From positions 15,825 through 77,824 of the forward strand of contig MNCI01000177.1 of NCBI GenBank assembly GCA_015680685.1: DNA of 62,000 nt, in the 5' to 3' direction. Origin of the DNA: Gnetum montanum. Lineage: Eukaryota; Streptophyta; Gnetopsida; Gnetales; Gnetaceae. The first letter of the stretch is position 1; every line of letters begins with the position of its first letter. The position numbers and the translations under genes are program-made. Shown here piece after piece: positions 55,361-62,000 of this stretch. The notes below the pieces were generated by a model. It worked only from the letters and a program-made list of their open reading frames with translations. It was not told where the DNA came from and ran no database searches.

Positions 55361-56480
55361 TCACCTAACTCTACCCCATCCATACACACTTCTCCAAAAA
55401 AACATTATTCTTCCAATACCTACTAACAAGAAGTCACTACTATCATGCTCAAACAAAAAATTACACATTGAATTAAAGCAGAAGTACTTCTTAAGAAGAG
55501 AATAGATCTTGGGATTCCCTTAATTTATCTTCAAATAATAGGACATAAACCATGTAAAGCTCTCTTATATTTTAGGTTAAGAGTAAAGCTAATTTCACAA
55601 TATATGTATAGGACCTGGAAACTACCCCTGCTTAAGAAGAGAAACATTTGATTAGAGCTTGTAGAACAATCCATTATTGTTCCACTTGGACAAGTGTAAG
55701 ATGTTATTACTACTAGCAATAGCTGGCCCTATCCTTTTGACTTCCTAGTCATTCCTATGGGAAAGAACAAAGGGAAATTTCTCATAATTATGGAAAGAGC
55801 ATGGCTTAGCACTCTATATGCTAAGATTGGAATCAAAGACTTGTACTTAAAATTCTCCAAGGAAGATGAAGTTGGAATCATTTAAAGCTGTAGAGTTCCA
55901 TGTATCACATACAAAAATAATGGCTACAATTGTTTGTAGAAAATTTGGGCTATAAAAGATAATGGCATCACAACATGCAATGGATGTAAAGAAGACATAT
56001 GTACAAAAGTGTTTGTATGTAGCAGTCACTAAGCAAAAAGGTACCCAGTGGCTAATAAGTGAAGAAGAAACTAAGTCTAATATATGCATGAAACTGATAT
56101 ACAAAATTACAAGTGCATATGTGGAAAAAATCGATAAGTTAGGATAGTTGAAAAGATAACCTCCTTACATCAAATCACATCAAGAGGAAGATATTGAATG
56201 GGGAAGATTAGAGATACAAGAGACATATGAACCAAAATCCTTAGAACTAAAAGTCCTATCAAATACACTTGAATATGCCTTTTTGCACAATAAGAATTTG
56301 GTAATTATAAATGCCACACTTAACAAAGATTAAAAGAGAAAATTATTGGAAGTGGTAAATAAATGCCCAATTGCATTTGCATGGTCCTATGACAAGATCA
56401 TTGGAATTGATCAACACATCTATCAATATCAAATCTATACAAATCTAGTTGTTAAAGTACACGACTAACCTTAAATAAGG
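55361..56480 (+). pseudogene. Gypsy aspartic protease and linker of the outer element
   Basis: Near 55540 the frame reads GHKPCKALLYFRLRVKLIS, aligning with CKALLDSSFGVNLIS of element A. The active-site Asp is lost. It is followed by WKLPLLKKRNI and at about 55770-55850 by FLIIMERAWLSTLYAKIGIKDL, again as in A. Many stops and frame changes follow to 56480. Confidence 0.7.
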
Positions 56481-56499
56481 TTAAATCCAAAGCTTAAGG

Positions 56500-57730
56500 A
56501 AATTTTTAAATAAGAATTAGGAAAACTATTGAAATTAAGATTCATCTATCTAATAGTAGATAGTGAATGGGTTAGTCCATTAGTCATTATACCAAAGAAA
56601 GGTGGCAAGTGAAGAATTGTTATTAATTTTAAATTGTTAAACATGACGATATTTAAGAACCATTTTTCTCTACCATTTGTTGAAAAAGTCCTAGATACCA
56701 TAGCAAGACACTAGTGTTACAACTTTCTAGATGGATATAGTGGATACAATCAAATTTACATTACACCAAAAGACCAAGAAAAGGCCACATTCACTAGTCC
56801 ATGGGGGAGGTTCACATACAAGTAGATGTTCATTGAGTTGTGTAATGCACTTGCTACATTTTAGAGGCTGGTACTTAGCATCTTTTAGAAGAAAATTATC
56901 AACAAAGTTGAAGTATTTGTGGATGAGTTGTCCACATATGGGCTAAATTTTAAATAGGCCTTGGACCATTTAGAGAAAGCACTAAAACAATGTGTAGAAA
57001 CCAATTTAAATCTCAATTAGTAGAAAAGCCATTTAAGGGTTCCAGCTGGTATAGTTCTAAGACATATATCTCACAAAGGAATAGAGGTAGATCCAAAGAA
57101 GATCAAATTCATTGACAATATCACGCAAAGGCCACAAACTGTCAAAGATATTAGATCATTTTTGGACCATATAGGATGCTATAGAAGATTCAGTGAAAAT
57201 TTTTCAAAGATTGTGAAACCACTGGGAGAGCTAATTAAGAAAGATGCATCATTTCTATGAATAGAGAAATGTGAGAAAGCATTTGGGACTTTAAAATAGA
57301 AACTAATTAAGACACCAATCCTTCAAGCTCCAAATTGATCAAAGCATTTCAACATTATGAAAGATGCTTTAAATTATGCACTAGAATTAGTACTAACTGA
57401 ATTGGACAAGTAGAAAAATCCCTATTATATACATTGCTCGAGTCGAATCATCACTGAGGTAAAACTTAATTACATCATAACAGAAAAGTAGCTAATGACC
57501 ATGATGTATGCACTTGCAAAATTCAGACATTATGTGCTTGGGTACCCTTTTTATGTCCACACAAATTATAGTACCATTAGATTTTTAAAGAACAAACTAG
57601 CAGTTACTCCTAGAGTGGTAAGATCGCTAGTTACCCTACAAGAGTTTTACATTACCATGATTGATAAGAAAGGAGCCAAAAATACAGTAGCAATTCATTT
57701 ATCAAAACTTATATGGAAACCCTAAGAGAA
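56500..57730 (+). pseudogene. Gypsy reverse transcriptase and RNase H of the outer element
   Basis: RT landmarks: SEWVSPLVIIPKKGGK near 56567, FLDGYSGYNQIYITP near 56725, and the polymerase box VFVDELSTYG at 56908-56937, where the family has two Asp (FVDD) and this copy has Asp-Glu. Then SFLDHIGCYRRFSENFSKI near 57160 and PILQAPN near 57320. RNase H from about 57480: MYALAKFRHYVLGYPFYVHTNYSTIRFL. Many stops but few frameshifts. Collinear with element A. Confidence 0.88.
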
Positions 57731-58262
57731 TGATGAACCAATATCAAATTAATTTCCTAATGAAAACTTATTCACCAAAACTACAATGATTGTAGACCTA
57801 ATAAAGAAGTCATGGCTTACCGATTACATAATGTATCTCACCAAATAAGAACTTCCTATTGAGTGGGATAAGAAATATAAGAAATAATTTCTTCACAAAG
57901 TAAAGATATACATGGAAATAAATGGCAACTTTTACAAGATATGTGTCAATGAGTTAGTAAGGTGGTGCATCCCAGAACAAAGTCAACAAAGAGTCCTACA
58001 ATACATGCATGGAGGACCATGTGGTGGTCACTACACAAGATGAAGGAAAATACTAAAATGTATGATGGCAAGTTACTTTTGGCCTACCATATTTAGGAAT
58101 GCACACTAATTTGCACAGTCTTGTGAAAGATGTCAGAGATGGAGGGTCGATAGTCAGAAATGAAGGGCCATAATAATGGATACAAACATTGGAACCTTTT
58201 AACATTTGGGAAATTAACTTCATGGAACCCATCACACCAAGATTAAATGGAAAGTCTTACAA
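57731..58262 (+). pseudogene. Gypsy integrase fragment of the outer element, cut off
   Basis: Carries the zinc-binding region near 57990-58130 (MHGGPCGGHYTR, CQRW) and the start of the core (FNIWEINFMEPITPR...GKSYK) near 58200-58255, which matches the family pattern of ...WG.DF.GPI...G..YI. It stops at about 58262, where minus-strand copia sequence begins without a target duplication that I could define. Confidence 0.72.
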
Positions 58263-58874
58263 GGTTGAGTTCACATCCATTTGATGAATTTTAAGTGATA
58301 GATATCTATAGAAAGAATGAGTTTAATTGTTTCAAACCTTGCAAGTGCTACAAATATCTCTTGATAGTCTATACATTTCTTCTATTTGAATCCTTTAGCT
58401 ATGTGTCTTGTTTTTTGTTTGAAGATTACTTATTTTTTTCATTAAATTTATTGTTGTATAACCACTTGTAATTTATGCCTTTGTTTTCTTTGAGTTCATT
58501 TACTATCTCCCAAGTTTGATTTTTTATTATGACTTCATATTTTTTGTCCATACCTTTTTAGCATTATTTCATTTTTAGAGCATTTTCCAAAATGTTAAAT
58601 TCTAGAGATAGGGCTAAATATGTCATGTTGGTAATAGCACCAAATCTTTTTTGTCTCTTGTAAAGTTTATGTCTAGCATTTAAGTTTGAGGATGACTCCT
58701 TTGTATCCAAGATTTTGGGTTGAGTTAAGTGTCCATCCTTTGATTGTCTTATTGAAAATCTATTGTCCCAAATTTATCTTTTAGAAACATGACATCGCTT
58801 GATGAATATCATTTTCATTCAATAGGATACTAACTATTGTATCCACTAATTTTAAAATCATATCCAAGGAAGAT
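58263..58874 (-). pseudogene. Ty1/copia reverse transcriptase fragment (element L)
   Basis: Minus strand, from high to low coordinates: a decayed linker, then KYEVIIKNQTWEIVNELKENK, YKWLYNNKFNE, then RHIAKGFK, a stop, KKCIDYQEIFVALARFETIKLILSI and finally IHQMDVNSTL at the left edge. This is the N-terminal half of copia RT (family: VAKGF.Q..GIDY.E.FAPVARFETIR...KIHQMDV). The fragment begins at the right where the LTR of element E was inserted and ends at the gypsy integrase junction. Confidence 0.85.
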
Positions 58875-59710
58875 TGATGAGTCATGATTTGCCTAGATTC
58901 GATATCAGAGCCTCGATATTGAGGGTCAAGATGCAATGTCAGATATCTGATATTGTGGCATATGTGCCAACCTATAAATATAGCACTTGTGCACATAGTT
59001 TGCATATAGTTTTTATTCAATTTTTGCATAGAGTAATGAAGTTCTTGCAATTTAGTCATTTTAGAGTTAGAATATTTTTGAGTGCCTGTAGTAGGAGTTA
59101 AAGTATGTATGGACCTTTATTTGAGCATTGATGTACCTAAGCATAGCAGTGTGATGGGAATAAAGATGAGACCTTTTGATAATTCTTCTAGCACTAAGAA
59201 TAGATTAATGTTTCTTTTAATGCATTTATTATTCATGCACTTTACTTTAATGCATGTTAATTGGGCAATTAATTTCCAGTTTGTAATTGTCAATAAACAT
59301 AAGCATGACCACTCCTAGCATATGTGTAGTACTTGGTAATCCAGAAACACTTAATGTTTGGTAACCCAGTAGCACTATATGCACTCAGGATGTGTTTGAA
59401 GAGTGGAAACATGTACTTGTGTTAGGGTAGCTAGGTAGTAGACGAATTAGATCTTAAATTACTCTACTTTTCATTATGGTTCTAGCAGATTAAACTTATA
59501 AAATGTAAAATAATAAAAGTCATATGCCTCACTCTAGACTAAACCATACATGACAAAGCTACCACTAGTCCAAGTGGAAAGACAATGAACTACGATCAAG
59601 ACATAATGATCTAGATGCCACAACTAGTCCCATCCACGGAATTCGATTGGATTGTGCATGAATGCTTGTGATTCATATAGTTGGGTGTAGGGGTAGCTTG
59701 CTGCTCATCA
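58875..59710 (+). repeat. 5' LTR of gypsy element E
   Basis: Begins TGATGAGTCATG and ends TGCTCATCA. U3 has GATATCAGAGCCTCGATATTGA-type decayed palindromes near 58910-58960, then TATAAATA near 58974. A primer site and gag follow, so this is the 5' LTR of an element running off the right edge. The left flank is AAGAT; the right partner is outside the window. Confidence 0.85.
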
Positions 59711-59711
59711 T

Positions 59712-59729
59712 TGGCATCATTTCTAGAGT
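59712..59729 (+). promoter_or_regulatory. tRNA-Asp-like primer binding site of element E
   Basis: TGGCATCATTTCTAGAGT, one base after the LTR. Same family as in B, with more decay. Confidence 0.65.
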
Positions 59730-59818
59730 TGGTGCTAGTTATCTAGATTAGTTATATTACAAATGATTACTATAAAAGTATTAATGATTTATCTTCATAC
59801 ACATTATCAAGTAAAACC

Positions 59819-62000
59819 ATGTCTTCTTCACATAGGACCAAGAATGCATCGTATGATAAGAACAGTTGTAGGAGAAATGATAAGATATATACTAAAGAAA
59901 ATTGGAGTTAAAAACCTCAAGTAGGGGTTTCCTACACTCATTTACTACACTCAAAGACTATGTTCAACTATTACAAAAAATCCTAGAGGAGATGGAGTAA
60001 GTCCTAGATCAAGGAGGGCCTCAAGGCCTAGGACCTTCTCTAAACCTAGACACAATAAATCAAAGGACCAAAGGGAGAACTATAGGAGCCACAACAATTC
60101 TCCTAGTTCCTCATCTTCCTCTTCCTCTTCAACATCTAGCTTTGATAAAGATGAATATAGGTATAGAGATAGAGCTCCACTACAAGGTCAAGATAAAGAT
60201 AGAAATCAAACCCAAGGGCAAAATCAAAGACATCAAAATGAGCATAGACAAGATCATCACAATCAAATGAATAGAAATAGAAAATTTCACCACAACATGT
60301 CTAATGATGATGAACCCTTATTGGCCACTAAGACCTTGATGCAGATCATGGAGATGGTTAAGATACCCCATAGGCATCGCAGGAAGAATTGCCTACCTAG
60401 GTTTGATATGAATAATATCCCTACATTTGCTGGAGGCTACAACTCGAATCTACAACATCATAAACAAGCCTTTCATGATGTCTATGACTCATACAACATT
60501 GAAAATAAATGGCAAAAGCTTAATCTCTTTTTTAGAATACTAATTGATAGAGCCAAAGTGTGGTATTAATTGTTGAAGCCAAACTCAATCTAACAATGGT
60601 CCACATTGTTGGAACTTTTTAATGAGAAATACCAAACCTATGCAAGGGTGTCCAACTTGAGGAGACAGATCCAAGGATGGAGACAAGAACAACATGAACC
60701 CTTGGACATGGCCATAGATAAATATTATTCTCTACTAAATCAATGCCTAGGCCATGATTTCTCTATGGAAAAGTAGCTCTTCCACATCATTGATGGGCTT
60801 CATAATGAAACAAGGGAGATCCTTGGGATGTATGCTCCAGGTTAATAATACGAGCTATGAATCCATCAGGTCTGAGAGTTAATTGATCTTGTTGTAAAAG
60901 AAGAAGGAGACCTATGCAAATGGAAGAATGTTGAGAAATCTCACTGAGATCCAACTCTTCAAAAGGAAGAGGTCGATATCTATGGTAAGAAAAAAGAGGT
61001 AGCTTTTGATGAGGTGATTTTACAACAAACCTTGCCCAAACAAAATTTTATAAATGAGCTTGAAGCAAAGCTAGGGGAGATGTTGGAATGGATAAATGAG
61101 AAAGTTGTAACTTGCAAAGAAACCATAGAGGAGAAAGTAACACAAAAAAAATCAAGTGATCACAAAAAGAGGAGGAAAAAGGACCAAGAAATAACTAGGA
61201 ACACGTATTGGCAAAAAAGGAAAAATGGTCATAGAAGAAGAGGCGATAGACTCAACCATTGAAGAGGATGATGGATGTGACATTTTCATATATGACCATC
61301 TAAAGGGCCATTGCCCAATCTCGTTGCATGTACAAGAGTATTGGATAGGTGCATTAAATCTGAAGTTTGTATAGAAGCACATGCCCAAGAGATTTTCTTT
61401 TTCACAAGGTAATTTTAGATAGTCCTACAACAAATTGTACTATCCTAGTGGGACTTCTTATTAGCCTCAAAGCTACTATCAACTATAGTGGCAAAACCCA
61501 TAATCGTGGGGGAGGCCATCATCAGACTAGCCCTACGCTTACTACTAATTGAACTCATACGGATATTATGTTTAACAAGATATTTCCTCAACTAGTTCTA
61601 CTTTCTCTACATCAACTCACTACTACCACTCTCCTAAATATCATCATCCCGCAACATCTTATATGAGATCACCACCTCACACCTCTCACCTTGCATCATA
61701 TCCTTAATATTCTCATACTCACCTCCATCATATGTCACCTCCAAGAACACAGAAAGCTTCAACATCACAACATCAATGGGAGAATGCCACTTGTGCTACG
61801 AATATACATGTAAATGAGAATGCTAGTAGATCTCAACAAAAATGTTGGAAACATCCTTTCTTTAGGAAAGGTTGTAGGTAGAAGCAAAACACTCATGGAC
61901 CTACTAACTCATCAAAACTAGCACAAGGCCAATCAGATGCAACAACCTTCCTCACAAAAATAATGCCTACTAATCATACACAAAATCCAACACAAATTAC
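59819..62000 (+). pseudogene. Gypsy gag of element E, with Ser/Arg-rich N-terminal part; runs off the window
   Basis: ATG 59819 (MSSSHRTKNASYDK). A frameshift occurs near 59990, then comes an SR-type stretch (RPRTFSKPRHNKSKDQ, SPSSSSSSSSSTSS) and a basic, Gln-rich QGQNQRHQNEHRQDHHNQ. Core gag at 60300-60850: IPTFAGGYNSNLQHHKQAF, LFNEKYQTYARVSNLRRQI, PLDMAIDKYYSLLNQCLGHDFS, FHIIDGLHNETREILGMY. A coiled linker with a basic tail is at 61014-61262. Cys/His module near 61280: CDIFIYDHLKGHCPISLH. A Pro/Ser/Tyr-rich tail follows. At least four frameshifts or stops. Whether pol follows cannot be seen. Confidence 0.8.

Larger units (their letters stand above)
31871..58262 (+). mobile_element. Outer Ty3/gypsy element carrying three nested insertions
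   Basis: Pieces on the plus strand: 5' LTR (31871-32359 and 38241-38661), primer site (38663), gag (38803-38865, 43601-45096, 54461 on), protease, RT, RNase H and integrase to about 58262. Removing B, C and D with one copy of each target duplication leaves roughly 6.4 kb of ordinary gypsy order, and the gag frame reads straight through the C and D sites. The 3' end (rest of integrase and 3' LTR) is missing where copia sequence begins. Many stops make it non-functional. It is the oldest layer on the right side. Confidence 0.85.

Overview
This is plant nuclear DNA: one intact-looking disease-resistance (NLR) gene inside a thick, nested pile of old LTR retrotransposons. Very large decayed elements, many nested insertions and a lone intronless CNL-type gene suggest a large-genome seed plant. 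A conifer or other gymnosperm is plausible, but that is inference. No bacterial, organellar, CRISPR, rRNA or tRNA features were found.

Left part (1-22919). The 3' end of a Ty3/gypsy element (1-1780, with its 3' LTR) sits inside the reverse transcriptase of a Ty1/copia element (1781-2883, LTR from 2884). An imperfect inverted repeat (about 4021-5110) precedes a second copia element, which has a tRNA-Met primer site at 5388. Its integrase is cut by a full-length gypsy element in minus orientation (element A, 6786-16838, target duplication ATGAG) and resumes at 16839. It then runs into a rearranged gypsy remnant (J, about 17125-22919), which carries a long coiled-coil-like extra ORF between two LTRs.

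Middle part (22920-31870). A decayed LINE endonuclease (minus strand, about 25380-26060) lies upstream of the NLR gene (27485-30277, plus strand, 930 aa). The NLR has a TATA box, a small upstream ORF and all the main NB-ARC motifs. A possible LINE fragment lies just downstream of it.

Right part (31871-62000). One outer plus-strand gypsy element runs from 31871 to about 58262. Three later elements interrupt it: B in its 5' LTR (32360-38235, +), C in gag (38866-43595, -) and D in gag (45097-54455, -). Each has a recognisable 5-bp target duplication, and removing them restores the gag frame. The outer element keeps protease, RT, RNase H and integrase remnants. B, C and D have no pol. They carry a gag with its own conserved C-terminal extension and a separate extra ORF (MAPK-start, coiled coil) just before the 3' LTR. 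At 58263 the outer element meets a minus-strand copia RT fragment, which is itself cut by the 5' LTR and gag of another gypsy element (E, 58875 to the window end).

How the parts relate: all the gypsy elements share LTR ends (TGAT...CATCA), a tRNA-Asp-like primer site, palindromes upstream of the TATA box and a conserved block upstream of the 3' LTR. This suggests that the pol-less elements were moved in trans by A-like or outer-like relatives. Nearly every retroelement frame is broken by stop codons, many of the kind left by C-to-T decay. The NLR frame is clean. Two single-N positions (50002, 53793) are flanked by exact 46-bp repeats and look like assembly joins.
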